This document shows positions 54,696 to 64,000 of a stretch of 64,000 bases of DNA, one piece after another. A model generated the notes under the pieces. It was not told the DNA's origin. It did no database searches and worked only from the letters and a program-made list of their open reading frames with translations. Every line of letters begins with the position of its first letter. Positions within the stretch are counted from its first letter, which is position 1. Location of the stretch: the NCBI RefSeq assembly GCF_001456355.1, contig NZ_CP010271.1, positions 496,001-560,000 on the forward strand, read 5' to 3'. This stretch comes from Mycobacteroides saopaulense. GTDB lineage: Bacteria > Actinomycetota > Actinomycetes > Mycobacteriales > Mycobacteriaceae. The position numbers and the translations under genes are program-made.

Positions 54696-57547
54696 GATGC
54701 GCGCACCCCTCCTCGATCGCGCGGAGACTCTTCGAGCTCGACATCCAGGCGCGCGCCCAGGCTGCGCAGCACATCGAGCACCAGGCCGACCACCACCAGG
54801 TAAACGCCCAGGTCGAAGAAGATTGCGGTCACGATCTTGACGTGCCCGAACCCCAGCACATCGAATTGAATTGTGGCCGAGGACAACACGGGAGCACCCA
54901 GCAGCATCGAGACCAGTGCAGTGCCGCCGGAGAAGGCCAGGCCGAGGCCGAGGATCTTGCCGGCGTCAAAGGGCAGCGTCTCACCCAGCTCGTAGCGTCC
55001 GCCGGCGAGATAGCGCAGGACCAGGGCCAAGCCAGCCGTCAACCCTCCCGCGAAGCCACCACCCGGAACGTTGTGCCCGGCGAAGAAGAAATAGAACGAC
55101 AGCACCATGACAAGCGGAAAGATCAGCCGCGTCGCGACTTCGAGAACCAATGATCGGTGCTTGGGATCGCGCAGCTCGCTGCCGCGCAGCCAGATCCCGG
55201 ATGCCACCACGACATCGGGTTGACCGGCGGCATCTCCGACGCGGGGGGCCCTACCGAAACGTCTGTGCCGGAACATCAATGAGGCCACACCCGTCGCTGC
55301 GACCAGTAGCACCGAGATCTCGCCGAGGGTGTCCCATGCGCGAATGTCCACCAGTAGAACGTTCACCGTGTTGGCGCCGTGCCCGCGCAGGTACGCCGCC
55401 TCGGGGAGTAGATCGGCGATCGGGCGATCGCGGCGGGCGGCCATCGCGTATACCCCGAGCGCGGTGACCGTGCAGCCGACTGCTATCGCCAGCATGGCAC
55501 GCGGTAGCCGGAATCTGTTGGCCTGCTCTATATCCGATTCGGCGGGCAGGGCGCGCAGCACCAACACGAATATCACCAGCGTCAGCGTTTCGACCAGGAA
55601 CTGCGTCAACGCCAGATCCGGCGCACCGTGCAGCGCGAAGATTACTCCGGTCCCGTAGCCGGTGATGCCTACCAGCAGCACCGCGGCCAGACGGTTGCGC
55701 ATGACGGTCGCACCGAGCGCGGCCGCCAACATCAGTAGGCCGACCACCCCTTGCAAGGGAGAATCCCAGAGTTTCAGATGTGCCTGGTCCCGGGCGCCGA
55801 GTGCCAGCACAATCGTCGGCAGCATCACCAGGGTCACCAGAATGGTGGCCTGGGTGAACGGGATCGAGCCTCGTTGGGTCAGCGCCGTCAGTCGCTGGGA
55901 CAGCACGTCGGCGCCGCGCAGCACCGCGTCATACCCGCGGTCGGCATTGCCCAGCGGATTGACGGCGAGCCGCGCCCGGCGCAGGCGCCCCCGTGAGAAG
56001 AACGCGGCGATACCGACCGCGAACGCAATGGCGGTGAGCAGCAGTGGAACTCCGAAGCCTTCCCAGATGGCGATATGGGCGTCCACGGGATCGGCGTAGC
56101 TGCCCAGTGCCCAGTTGAGCCAGTCGGGCAGTATGCCGGCCGCGACACCCGCCATCGATAGCAGCGCGGGTGCCACCAGGAAGGCGGGAGCCGGCGCGTG
56201 CATGCCCTGCACACGCGCACTGGGTTCGGGTAAACCCTTGCGGGCGAATGCCCCCCACATGAATCGCATGCTGTAGGTGATGGTGAACATCGAACCGATG
56301 ACAATCCCGGCCAATACCCAGGGCGCGGCCGAACCGAGCACCTGGCTGTGCAGCACCGTGGCGAAAGCCAGTTCCTTGCCGACAAATCCGAGGGTGAACG
56401 GTACTCCGGCCATACTTGCCGCGGCGAGGGCGGCGATCACCATCAAGTCCGGACGACGGTTGCCCAACCAGGCGAGCTTGCGGATGTCGCGGGTGCCGAC
56501 GGTGTGGTCGACGATCCCCACCACCATGAAGAGTGCGGCCTTGAAGAGGCCATGCGCGCACAGCATGACCAGACCGGCCAACAGGATGTCGGGGTCACCG
56601 GTTCCGGTGAGCACCACCAGGAATCCGAGTTGGCTCACGGTGCCGAAGGCGAGAATCAGTTTGAGGTCGTACTCACGCAGCGCACGCCAGCCCGCCAGGA
56701 TCATCGTCGCGATGCCCAGTATCAGCACAACCGGACGCCATGGTGTCGCTTCGGCGAACCCGGGCGACATGCGGGCCAACAGGTAGATGCCGGCCTTCAC
56801 CATGGCCGCGGCATGCAGGTAGGCGCTGACCGGGGTAGGCGCGGCCATGGCGCCCGGGAGCCAAAAGTGCAGGGGCACAATGGCGGATTTACTCAGCGCG
56901 CCGACCAACACCAATACCAGGCCCACGTTGGCTGCCATGCCCGCGGGCGGCTGGGCGATGAGGTCGGACAGCAGGAAGCTGCCACCGACGTGACCGAGCA
57001 CGATGACCCCGACCAGCATGGCCAGACCGCCGGCGGTGGTGACCAGCAGTGCCTGAACCGCCGCGCGCCGACTCGCGAGGCGTTCGGCATAGTGGCCCAC
57101 GAGCAGGAATGACAACACGGTGGTCAATTCCCAGAAGATGTAGAGCAGCAGCAGATTGTCGCTGATCACCAGGCCGAACATGGCGCCGGAGAAGGCGACC
57201 AGCTCGGCAGCGAAGCTGGGAAGGCGAGGTTCCATGTGCCCGTCGCGGTGTCGGAAGTAGCTCGCACAGTAGAAGAGCACCAGTGACCCGATACCGAGCA
57301 CCAGCACACTCATGATCGCGGCCAGGGAATCGAAGCGCAGCACGATGTCCATGGCCAGCTCGGGTACCCACGGGATGTCCACCCGGATGCCGGGCCCACC
57401 GCCGGGCCATCTTGCCAAGACCCAGATCAGCGAACCCAGGGGGACCAGGGCAAGGGGATAGAACGCCAGTCGGCCGACACGCGCCACAAGTAGCGGCGCC
57501 ACCGCGGCCGCCAGGGCGTGGGCAAGCAGAATGGCAAGCAAAGGCAC
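54692..57547 (-). CDS. mnhA: Mrp antiporter subunit A-B fusion
   Basis: The 951-residue protein joins MrpA (about 1-780; NuoL-like, FWLPGAMAAPTPVSAYLHAAAMVKAGIYLLARMSP, DLKLILAFGTVSQLGF and the C-terminal GAPDLALTQFLVETLTLVIFVLVLRALP) with MrpB (about 790-951; DPKHRSLVLEVATRLIFPLVMVLSFYFFFAGHNVPGGGFAGGL). It starts the operon, so promoter activity should lie in the gap before it (57548-57627), where I see no certain element. The AB fusion is common in actinobacteria. Confidence 0.92.
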   Translation of the reverse strand: MPLLAILLAHALAAAVAPLLVARVGRLAFYPLALVPLGSLIWVLARWPGGGPGIRVDIPWVPELAMDIVLRFDSLAAIMSVLVLGIGSLVLFYCASYFRHRDGHMEPRLPSFAAELVAFSGAMFGLVISDNLLLLYIFWELTTVLSFLLVGHYAERLASRRAAVQALLVTTAGGLAMLVGVIVLGHVGGSFLLSDLIAQPPAGMAANVGLVLVLVGALSKSAIVPLHFWLPGAMAAPTPVSAYLHAAAMVKAGIYLLARMSPGFAEATPWRPVVLILGIATMILAGWRALREYDLKLILAFGTVSQLGFLVVLTGTGDPDILLAGLVMLCAHGLFKAALFMVVGIVDHTVGTRDIRKLAWLGNRRPDLMVIAALAAASMAGVPFTLGFVGKELAFATVLHSQVLGSAAPWVLAGIVIGSMFTITYSMRFMWGAFARKGLPEPSARVQGMHAPAPAFLVAPALLSMAGVAAGILPDWLNWALGSYADPVDAHIAIWEGFGVPLLLTAIAFAVGIAAFFSRGRLRRARLAVNPLGNADRGYDAVLRGADVLSQRLTALTQRGSIPFTQATILVTLVMLPTIVLALGARDQAHLKLWDSPLQGVVGLLMLAAALGATVMRNRLAAVLLVGITGYGTGVIFALHGAPDLALTQFLVETLTLVIFVLVLRALPAESDIEQANRFRLPRAMLAIAVGCTVTALGVYAMAARRDRPIADLLPEAAYLRGHGANTVNVLLVDIRAWDTLGEISVLLVAATGVASLMFRHRRFGRAPRVGDAAGQPDVVVASGIWLRGSELRDPKHRSLVLEVATRLIFPLVMVLSFYFFFAGHNVPGGGFAGGLTAGLALVLRYLAGGRYELGETLPFDAGKILGLGLAFSGGTALVSMLLGAPVLSSATIQFDVLGFGHVKIVTAIFFDLGVYLVVVGLVLDVLRSLGARLDVELEESPRDRGGVRAS

Positions 57548-57627
57548 TCCCGTCTATCGGTTGTTGGGCGGGGTGTCGTGGTGACTAGTTTACGGGGCGT
57601 CCGACGATCGGCGCGACGCAACCCTTT

Positions 57628-59817
57628 TCAGCGGTTGTCAGCAAACGCGCGCAGTGATGCCACCTGCACGGGATCCAGCGACGGGCGCACAGTGGTCCGC
57701 GCGGTTTCGATATCGGCGACGGTGACATCGGCAGCGTCGATGGATCGCCGCATCGCCGCCATCGCGGCCTCGCGCAACAACGCCGCGCAGTCCGCGGCCG
57801 AGAAGCCGTCGAGTTCGGCGGCAAGGGCATCTAGATCCACATCGGCGTGCAGCGGTACCGATCGGGCCGCCGTCTTGAGGATGTCTTTGCGGGCCTGAGC
57901 ATCCGGCGGTTCGACGAACACCAGACGCTCCATGCGACCGGGACGAAGCAGGGCCGGGTCGATGAGCTCCGGCCGGTTGGTGGCGCCGAGCACCACCACG
58001 TCGCGCAGCGGTTCGACCCCGTCCAGCTCGGTGAGCAGGGCGGCCACCACGCGATCGGTGACACCCGAGTCGAAGCTCTGCCCGCGCCGCGGCGCCAGTG
58101 CGTCCACCTCGTCGAGGAAAACGAGCGACGGTGCCGAATCGCGCGCTCGCCGAAACAGCTCGCGCACGGCCTGCTCGGAGGCCCCGACCCATTTGTCCAT
58201 CAGCTCGGCGCCCTTGACCGCGTGCACCGACAACCGGCCCGAGCTGGCCAGCGCACGCACCACGAAGGTCTTGCCACAGCCGGGTGGACCGTACAGCAGC
58301 ACACCGCGGGGTGGATCCACGCCCAGGCGTTCAAAGGTGTCGGGATGTTGCAGCGGCCACAGAACCGCCTCTGTCAGGGCCTGTTTGGTCGCCACCATAT
58401 CGCCGACGTCTTCGAGAGTTATCGAGCCTACGGCCACCTCCTCGGTGCTGGACCGAGACAGCGGACGGATCACCGACAGCGCACCGACAAGATCCTCCTG
58501 GCCGAGCGCCGGTGCACTGGCCTTCTCGCTGGCGCGGGCGGCGGCGCGCAACGCCGCCTCCCGTACCAGCGCGGCCAAGTCGGTCACCACGAATCCGGGC
58601 GTCCGCGCTGCGATCTCATCGAGCTGCAGGTCCTGCGACGGCACCTTCGCCAAGAGGACCTCGAGTAGAGACTTGCGGGTGGCGGCATCCGGCAAGCTCA
58701 GGCCCAGCTCGCGGTCGCAGAGTTCCGGAGTGCGCAGCCGCACGTCGATGCGGTCGGGATGCGCGGTGGTCGCGATGAATGCCACGCCGGAAGTGGCTAC
58801 TGCAGAACGCAACTCGGCGAGAATGAGCGTGGCCACGGGCTCGGCGGTCGCCGGCAGCAGGGCGTCGATATCGGAGATCAGTAGGACTCCGCCGGATTGC
58901 CGTATCCGGCTCACCGCCTCACGGATCGCGTTGAGGCGGCTGTCGGGCGTGGTCGCCCCTACCTCAGGCCCGTCCAACTCGACGAGTGTGCGCGACGCAC
59001 AGACGGCCCGCGCCAGTGTGGCCTTGCCGACGCCCGCCGGGCCCGATATCAGCACGCCCAGATTGGGTTGTGCACCCAGCGTTTTCAGTAGGTCCGGCTC
59101 GTCGAGGGCAAGCTTGAGCCATTCGGTGAGTCGTGCGGCCTGCGCCTGGGAGCCCTTGAGGTCCTCCACGGATATTGTCAAGAGTGGGTCCGAGGGCGGG
59201 GCAATGTCGACTGTGGTGTTCGGAGCCTGCGCCGTCGCCGGCAGCGTGGCGGGATTTGGCGGGGCCGAGCCCTGCCAGCTGACAAGCGAATTAGGTTGCA
59301 CGCTGACGGGCCCGCCGGGGTCGACCGCGGTCACGGTCAGCAGTTCGGAGGTCCAGGTGATTCCCACCGATCGGGCCAGCGCCGACGTCGCCTCCGATGT
59401 GGATGTGCCGGGCCCCAGGTCCCGTGGCAGCAGCGAGACGGTATCGCCGACTGTCATCACCTTGCCCAACAAGGCCAGCCGAAGCGTCGCGGACGAAACG
59501 GACTGGGTGGCGAGTGAAGAACCGCTTACCGTGACCGATCGTGCGCCGTACACCGTCGCCGGCGCGATGATGACCGACGCGTCCTCGCGGAGCCCCGCGT
59601 TCGAGAGTGTCACGTCGTCGAGCAGGGCGGTTCCGGCCGGGATCGAGCGCGGCGCGATTCCGACCACGGCGGCGGTAGTACGCGAGCCGGTCAGAGAGAT
59701 CGCATCCCATTCTCGGATACCCAGGGCTGCAATAGCTTCCGGATGAAGCCGGACCACACCGCGTCGTGAATCGACTGCCGACGTGTTGAGGCGCGCGGTG
59801 AGTGTGAGGGAGCTCAT
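57628..59817 (-). CDS. CDC48-like tandem AAA ATPase (position of Rv0435c)
   Basis: The 729-residue protein has an N-terminal double-psi-barrel region (about 1-200) as in CDC48/VCP, and two AAA modules. The second (about 470-729) is intact: GPPGCGKTF with K516-T517, FLDEVDALAP with D569-E570. The first (about 225-455) looks degenerate: GPAGVGKA with Ala266 in place of Thr/Ser, and ISDIDALLP with Asp316 where a DE pair is usual. It would act as a protein-unfolding or remodelling ATPase. pssA follows seven bases downstream. Confidence 0.9.
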   Translation of the reverse strand: MSSLTLTARLNTSAVDSRRGVVRLHPEAIAALGIREWDAISLTGSRTTAAVVGIAPRSIPAGTALLDDVTLSNAGLREDASVIIAPATVYGARSVTVSGSSLATQSVSSATLRLALLGKVMTVGDTVSLLPRDLGPGTSTSEATSALARSVGITWTSELLTVTAVDPGGPVSVQPNSLVSWQGSAPPNPATLPATAQAPNTTVDIAPPSDPLLTISVEDLKGSQAQAARLTEWLKLALDEPDLLKTLGAQPNLGVLISGPAGVGKATLARAVCASRTLVELDGPEVGATTPDSRLNAIREAVSRIRQSGGVLLISDIDALLPATAEPVATLILAELRSAVATSGVAFIATTAHPDRIDVRLRTPELCDRELGLSLPDAATRKSLLEVLLAKVPSQDLQLDEIAARTPGFVVTDLAALVREAALRAAARASEKASAPALGQEDLVGALSVIRPLSRSSTEEVAVGSITLEDVGDMVATKQALTEAVLWPLQHPDTFERLGVDPPRGVLLYGPPGCGKTFVVRALASSGRLSVHAVKGAELMDKWVGASEQAVRELFRRARDSAPSLVFLDEVDALAPRRGQSFDSGVTDRVVAALLTELDGVEPLRDVVVLGATNRPELIDPALLRPGRMERLVFVEPPDAQARKDILKTAARSVPLHADVDLDALAAELDGFSAADCAALLREAAMAAMRRSIDAADVTVADIETARTTVRPSLDPVQVASLRAFADNR

Positions 59818-59823
59818 GCGGCC

Positions 59824-60711
59824 CTAGCGTGGCCTGCCGGGGCGGCGCAGGCCCAGACGTTCGGCGGTGCGCCGCTTGGGCAGTGCTGCCTGGCGGAAGG
59901 CGCGTCGCTGATCCCGTCGCTGATCACGGCGAAGGTCCCGCCGCTCCTTGGGCTTGGCGTCCCAGGATTCGGGCCGTGCCGCGACCCATCGCTGACTGCG
60001 CCAGGCGAAGGGGATGTGCGCCAGGTAGACCACGATCAGGACCAGCAGCAGCACGTACGGATACTGCAGCAGCAAGGCCGCGGCGACCGTCACCAGCGCC
60101 AGGAGCAACACCACCATCCGGGGCGGCACCGACACGGATTTCATGGCAGCGGTGGGTATCTGGCTGACGATGAGCATGGACACGAAAACCATCCACCCGC
60201 ATATCGTCCACACCGACGACCACCATCCGTCGCCGAACTGCAGGTATGCGGCCAGCGGAGCAAGCACCATCAGTGCTCCCGCGGGGGACGGTACGCCGAC
60301 GAAGTACTCCTTGGTGAACGCGGGCGCGGTGTCGTCGTCGAGCAACGTGTTGAAGCGTGCCAGCCGCAGCACGATGCACACCGCGTAGAGAAGCGAAAAG
60401 ACCCATGCGGTAGGGGTATCCGCCAGCAGCGAGATGTACAGAACCACTGCCGGGGCGACACCGAAGTTCACCGCATCGGCCAGCGAGTCGATCTCGGCAC
60501 CCATCCGCGACGTCGCGTCCAACAGCCGGGCGATCCGGCCGTCGAGGCCGTCGAGGATCGCCGCCGCGGCGATCAACGTCAGCGAGATGTATGGCTTTCC
60601 GTCGAAGGCGAACTTGATCGACGACAACCCACCGCAGATCGCCAGTACCGTCATCACACTCGGCAGGATCCGGATGTGTACGGGGCGCTTCGCGGACGCG
60701 GCTTGATTCAT
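59824..60711 (-). CDS. pssA: CDP-diacylglycerol-serine O-phosphatidyltransferase
   Basis: PssA makes phosphatidylserine from CDP-diacylglycerol and serine. The 295-residue membrane protein has the CDP-alcohol phosphatidyltransferase signature DGLDGRIARLLDATSRMGAEIDSLAD (about 58-83; DG-AR-G-D-D pattern) and several hydrophobic helices. The C-terminus is a basic tail rich in RRDQRR repeats, longer than usual. ATG 60711 is chosen, ten bases after the psd stop; the frame is open to 60798. The order psd-pssA is the usual mycobacterial pair. Confidence 0.92.
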   Translation of the reverse strand: MNQAASAKRPVHIRILPSVMTVLAICGGLSSIKFAFDGKPYISLTLIAAAAILDGLDGRIARLLDATSRMGAEIDSLADAVNFGVAPAVVLYISLLADTPTAWVFSLLYAVCIVLRLARFNTLLDDDTAPAFTKEYFVGVPSPAGALMVLAPLAAYLQFGDGWWSSVWTICGWMVFVSMLIVSQIPTAAMKSVSVPPRMVVLLLALVTVAAALLLQYPYVLLLVLIVVYLAHIPFAWRSQRWVAARPESWDAKPKERRDLRRDQRRDQRRAFRQAALPKRRTAERLGLRRPGRPR

Positions 60712-60721
60712 CGCCGGCTGC

Positions 60722-61453
60722 TTACGCGTTATCCGTCGACGAGGGCAGCTCGGCGAGCACGGTCTCCGCGCCGACCGCCCGTTGTCCCTGCTGGACAAGA
60801 ATTTTGGAACCCTCGGGCAGATAGGTGTCGACCCGGGAACCGAATCGGATCAGACCGTAAGTGTCGCCGATGGACAGCTGGTCACTCACCTTGGCGTGAC
60901 AGATGATGCGGCGCGCGATGAGCCCGGCGATTTGCACCACGACCACATCGTGTCCGGTGCGGGTGCGGATCTGGACACTGTTGCGCTCGTTGGCGACGCT
61001 GGCCTCGGCGCGATCGGCCGACAGGAACTGTCCGCTGCGGTGGATCACGGCGATGGCCTCGCCGGCGACGGGAACACGCTGCACGTGCACGTCGAACACC
61101 GACAGGAAGATGCTGATGCGGGGCAGCGGCTCTGCGGGCAGTCCCAGCTCCGGCGGCGGCACCGCACGATCGACGAGGCAGATCTGCCCGTCGGCGGCGG
61201 CGACCACCACATCGGCACGGTTGGGCGGGATACGGGGCGGGTGCCGGAAGAATCCGGCGCACGCGCCCGCGAGGGCAAGGCCCGTTCCGCGAATCCAGCG
61301 GTTCTTGAACCCGAGGCCGGCCAGTCCCAATCCGCCGGCGATGAACGGAAGACCTGCCGGATGGATCGGGGGGATGGTCGAGCGGAAGAGTTCGACGATA
61401 TGCGGAATGCCGGAGTCCGGCTCTGAACCTACGGGGCGGGGGCGTCTTGCCAC
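60722..61453 (-). CDS. psd: Phosphatidylserine decarboxylase proenzyme
   Basis: Psd converts phosphatidylserine to phosphatidylethanolamine after self-cleavage to a pyruvoyl enzyme. The 243-residue protein has an N-terminal hydrophobic helix, [23 protein letters not shown] and the processing site [12 protein letters not shown] near 205-216; the Ser of FGS would become the pyruvoyl group. This is the short, soluble-type decarboxylase found in actinobacteria and archaea. pssA follows directly. Confidence 0.92.
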   Translation of the reverse strand: MARRPRPVGSEPDSGIPHIVELFRSTIPPIHPAGLPFIAGGLGLAGLGFKNRWIRGTGLALAGACAGFFRHPPRIPPNRADVVVAAADGQICLVDRAVPPPELGLPAEPLPRISIFLSVFDVHVQRVPVAGEAIAVIHRSGQFLSADRAEASVANERNSVQIRTRTGHDVVVVQIAGLIARRIICHAKVSDQLSIGDTYGLIRFGSRVDTYLPEGSKILVQQGQRAVGAETVLAELPSSTDNA

Positions 61454-61536
61454 CGGACCATCCTAGTGATGTGGCCGGCGTGCTGGGACAGCACAACGGA
61501 CACATCAGACCCCGATGCCGGTCACGGCGACCGTGA

Positions 61537-62730
61537 TCAGCTCAGATTCCACACACTGACCGTCGTTCCCGCGGCAAGTTCGGTGACGTCCTCGGGGATG
61601 TCCAGCAGGCAGTTCGAGACCGCCAGCCAGCGCAGATGGTGCGATGCGGGAGGTCCGACGGCGGTCACGGTGCCCTTGTCGGCGTCCCAGCATCCGCGTC
61701 GGAACTGTCGCTTACCCGCCGGGGCGGCGATCGGATCGGTGAGGACCGCTTCATGGTGTGGCCGCGCCGGGTTCAATCCCATGGCCGCACGCAGAGGTTC
61801 GCGGATGAACACCTCGAATGACACCAGCGCGCTGACCGGATTACCGGGCAGTGTGAGCACCGGAACACCGTTCACGTGTCCCGCCCCCTGCGGCTTACCC
61901 GGCTGCATGGCCACCGATACGAACTGGACGCCGGCATCGGTGAGTGCGTCCTTGACCACCTCGTAGGCTCCGGCGCTCACCCCACCGGTGGTGATCACCA
62001 GGTCGGCTTGCGCGCCGAATTCTTCCAGCACGGAAAGGAATTGATCGACGTCATCGGCGACGGTCGGCGCCAGCACGGCGTCGGCGCCTGCTTCCTGGAC
62101 GGCCGCGGCCAGCATGACCGCGTTGGATTCGTAGATTTGTCCCGGCTTCAGTGGTGTGCCCGGAGGTACCAACTCGCTGCCCGTCGAGGCGATGACCACG
62201 CGGAGGCGCGGGTGCACGGTGAGCTCTTCCAGGCCGAGCGCCGCCGCTAGGCCCAGCGCCGGTGCGGTGAGTCGGGTGCCGACGGCCAACACCGTGTCGC
62301 CCGCCCGAACGTCCTCACCTGCGCGTCGGACGTGCTGCCCGGCCCGGGGTTCCTCGGTGATGATCACCGTCCCGGTACCGCCGTCGGTGACCTCGACGGG
62401 CACCACCGCGGTGGCTCCGGCGGGAACGGGCGCCCCCGTCATGATGCGGTGTGCGGTGCCGGGCTTGAGGGTCAGTTCGTCGGTGCGCCCGGCCGGGATG
62501 TCCTCGGTGACCGGCAGTGTCACCGGGTTGGTCGGGGAAGCCCCCGCGAGGTCTTCGTACCGCACCGCGTAGCCGTCCATCGCCGAGTTGTCGAACACGG
62601 GCAGATTCAGCGGTGCCACGACATCGGCGGCAAGCACCAGTCGTTCGGCCGCGCCGACCGGTATGCGTACGGGCGTGGGTGCCTCGATCAATTCGGCCAC
62701 GACTTGCTGGTGCTCTGCGACGGAACGCAT
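61537..62730 (-). CDS. moeA: Molybdopterin molybdenumtransferase MoeA
   Basis: MoeA inserts molybdate into adenylated molybdopterin in molybdenum-cofactor synthesis. The 397-residue protein has LNLPVFDNSAMDGYAVR near 43-59, GAPVPAGATAVVPVE, STGSELVPPGTPLKPGQIYESNAVML, TTGGVSAGAYEVVKDAL and LPGNPVSALVSFEVF, all standard MoeA motifs. I chose ATG 62730; upstream in-frame codons exist but extend beyond the family start. It is divergent from the HAD gene, 116 bases away. Confidence 0.93.
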   Translation of the reverse strand: MRSVAEHQQVVAELIEAPTPVRIPVGAAERLVLAADVVAPLNLPVFDNSAMDGYAVRYEDLAGASPTNPVTLPVTEDIPAGRTDELTLKPGTAHRIMTGAPVPAGATAVVPVEVTDGGTGTVIITEEPRAGQHVRRAGEDVRAGDTVLAVGTRLTAPALGLAAALGLEELTVHPRLRVVIASTGSELVPPGTPLKPGQIYESNAVMLAAAVQEAGADAVLAPTVADDVDQFLSVLEEFGAQADLVITTGGVSAGAYEVVKDALTDAGVQFVSVAMQPGKPQGAGHVNGVPVLTLPGNPVSALVSFEVFIREPLRAAMGLNPARPHHEAVLTDPIAAPAGKRQFRRGCWDADKGTVTAVGPPASHHLRWLAVSNCLLDIPEDVTELAAGTTVSVWNLS

Positions 62731-62846
62731 CGGCTCATTATTGCCCGAGCCGCCAGCGCATACCGCACGCAGGGGTTTCCCCGAATTGAGTGCACCCGGT
62801 ATGCCCTCGACGTGCGGTGCCCACGGCATGGCGGGAAAATAGCGCT

Positions 62847-63644
62847 ATGACGGTCGGCGGAGTGCTCTTCGACATCGACGGGGTCCTGGTGACCTCGTGG
62901 GAGCCGATCGACGGCGCGGCCGAGGCGCTCAAGGCCCTGGAGAGCGAGGATGTTCGTCGTTGCTTCTTGACCAACACCACCTCCCGCACCCGCGTACAGA
63001 TCGCCGAGTTGCTCACTGCCGCCGGGCTGGCGGTTCCCGCCGACGAGGTGATCACCGCCGCCATGCTGACTGCCGACCACGTGATCAACCAACATCCGGG
63101 TGCGCGCTGCTATCTGCTGAATGACGGTGACATCACCGCCGATATGCAGGGAGTCGACTTCGTCGAATCCCTCTCCGATGATCCCGACGTGATCATTCTG
63201 GGCGGGGCGGGCCCGCAGTTCGATCATGTGGCGCTGAGCCGGGTGTACGAGTTGATGGCGCAGGGGACTCCGGTGGTCGCGATGCATCGGAACGCGGTGT
63301 GGAGCACTCGCGAGGGACTGCGCGTCGATACCGGCGTGTACCTGGCGGGCATGGAGCAGGTGTCGGGGCGTAAGGCCGTCGCCGTCGGCAAGCCCGCGCC
63401 CACGGGATTTCAACTGGCCGCCGAGCGGATGGGCTGCGAGCCGGATCAAGTCGTGATGGTGGGGGACGATCTCCACGTCGACGTGCTCGCCGCACAGGTT
63501 GTCGGAATGACAGGCGTGCTGGTGCGGACCGGGAAGTTTCGACAGGACACCCTCGACAGATGGGCCGCCGATCAATACGCCATGCAGCCGGCATATGTCG
63601 TCGACTCGGTCGCGGATCTGCCGGCGTTGTTGTCGGCGCTGTAG
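62847..63644 (+). CDS. HAD-superfamily hydrolase (subfamily IIA)
   Basis: The 265-residue HAD-IIA phosphatase has the motif I Asp pair in VLFDIDGVLV near residues 9-11, FLTNTTSRT (motif II) and VMVGDDLHVDVLAAQVVGMTGVLV (motif IV). It is similar to NagD/LHPP-type phosphatases. The substrate cannot be read from the sequence. ATG 62847 starts after a short intergenic region, divergent from moeA. Confidence 0.88.
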   Translation: MTVGGVLFDIDGVLVTSWEPIDGAAEALKALESEDVRRCFLTNTTSRTRVQIAELLTAAGLAVPADEVITAAMLTADHVINQHPGARCYLLNDGDITADMQGVDFVESLSDDPDVIILGGAGPQFDHVALSRVYELMAQGTPVVAMHRNAVWSTREGLRVDTGVYLAGMEQVSGRKAVAVGKPAPTGFQLAAERMGCEPDQVVMVGDDLHVDVLAAQVVGMTGVLVRTGKFRQDTLDRWAADQYAMQPAYVVDSVADLPALLSAL

Positions 63645-63659
63645 TCCAGAATCGGCGAC

Positions 63660-64000
63660 ATGATCGATCACTTCGGTATCAATTGTGCGGATCTGCCCGC
63701 GGCGGCCGCGTTCTACGACAAGGTGCTCGAGGTCCTCGGGTTCACCCGGCAGATGGATTTCGGGGTGGCCATCGGATACGGGACGGCAGGAAAGCCTGAC
63801 TTCTGGATCGGTGGTGGCGAGGTTGCTAACCGTCCCAATCGTGAAGTCCACATCGCTTTTTCGGCCGCGAGCACCGAAAAGGTCGACGAGTTCTTTGCGA
63901 CCGCCACGAGCGAGGGCGCCGAGGTGCTGCACGCGCCGCGGTTATGGCCCGAGTACCACCCCGGGTACTACGGCGCCTTCGTGCGCGACCCCGACGGGAA
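63660..64000 (+). CDS. VOC/glyoxalase-family protein, truncated by the window end
   Basis: The first 113 residues of a VOC-fold protein are present: MIDHFGINCADLPAAAAFYDKVLEVLGFT opens a typical betaalphabetabetabeta module, with WIGGG and VHIAFSA, then YHPGYYGAFVRDPDG near the window edge, typical of the metal-site strand. The 3' end is outside. Function could be glyoxalase, dioxygenase or resistance protein. Confidence 0.8.
   Translation, partial: MIDHFGINCADLPAAAAFYDKVLEVLGFTRQMDFGVAIGYGTAGKPDFWIGGGEVANRPNREVHIAFSAASTEKVDEFFATATSEGAEVLHAPRLWPEYHPGYYGAFVRDPDG

Noticed and set aside
57932..59746. Plus-strand 604-residue open frame antisense to the AAA gene
   Set aside because: It is Ser/Arg/Thr-rich with no motif, and lies entirely opposite the CDC48-like gene.

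Overview
The window is high-GC actinobacterial DNA and its gene order matches the steroid (cholesterol) catabolic region of mycobacteria, which in M. tuberculosis spans about Rv3534c to Rv3574 (gene order from memory). An arr-type rifamycin ADP-ribosyltransferase, a mycobacterial Mrp antiporter operon, and the absence of the PPE genes found at this place in M. tuberculosis suggest a rapidly growing species of the Mycobacteroides abscessus/chelonae group. That identification is inference, not proof.

Layout. (1) 1-7.0 kb: KstR-type steroid genes: fadE34, a small secreted protein, kshB, and the ring A/B operon hsaA-hsaC-hsaB. hsaD, which normally lies between hsaA and hsaC, is absent. (2) 7.0-12.9 kb: an accessory block between hsaB and fadE33 holding fmdB/fmdA-type amidase genes, a lipoprotein-type agmatine deiminase, aqpZ, an unknown gene, arr and a DoxX-like gene. 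(3) 12.9-27.5 kb: the KstR2 regulon for ring C/D (HIP) degradation: fadE33-fadE32-fadE31-fadD3, fadE30-ipdF, kstR2-fadA6, ipdC-ipdB-ipdA-echA20 and two SDR genes, with three KstR2 operator palindromes in the expected places. (4) 27.5-45.9 kb: a Ddn-like protein, two CYP125-type P450s flanking the thiolase fadA5, side-chain genes fadE28-fadE29-chsH2-chsH1-ltp2, a two-gene accessory insert, chsH3-kstD, and a central-pathway operon led by an extra flavoprotein and followed by hsaE-hsaG-hsaF. KstR operators mark the promoters. (5) 45.9-51.4 kb: a decayed YbaB-like remnant and two large Pro/Ala-rich MinD/ParA-type ATPases resembling EspI-like proteins. (6) 51.4-57.5 kb: a six-gene Mrp (mnh) cation/proton antiporter operon with fused A and B subunits. 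(7) 57.6-64 kb: a housekeeping block with a CDC48-like AAA protein, pssA, psd, moeA, a HAD phosphatase and a truncated VOC protein.

How it works together. Side-chain genes (P450s, fadA5, fadE28/29/34, chsH1/H2, ltp2, chsH3) shorten the C17 chain. kstD with kshB (the kshA oxygenase is not here) open ring B. hsaA/B/C and hsaE/G/F degrade rings A and B. The KstR2 set converts the remaining HIP fragment to central metabolites.

The main points for follow-up are the missing hsaD, the duplicated CYP125, the extra flavoprotein ahead of hsaE, kstD initiation inside its own operator, a mini-ORF coupled to kshB, a three-copy palindromic element placed just after stop codons, and the tandem ATPases beside a decayed YbaB gene. 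I saw no tRNA, rRNA, CRISPR array, insertion sequence or prophage gene.
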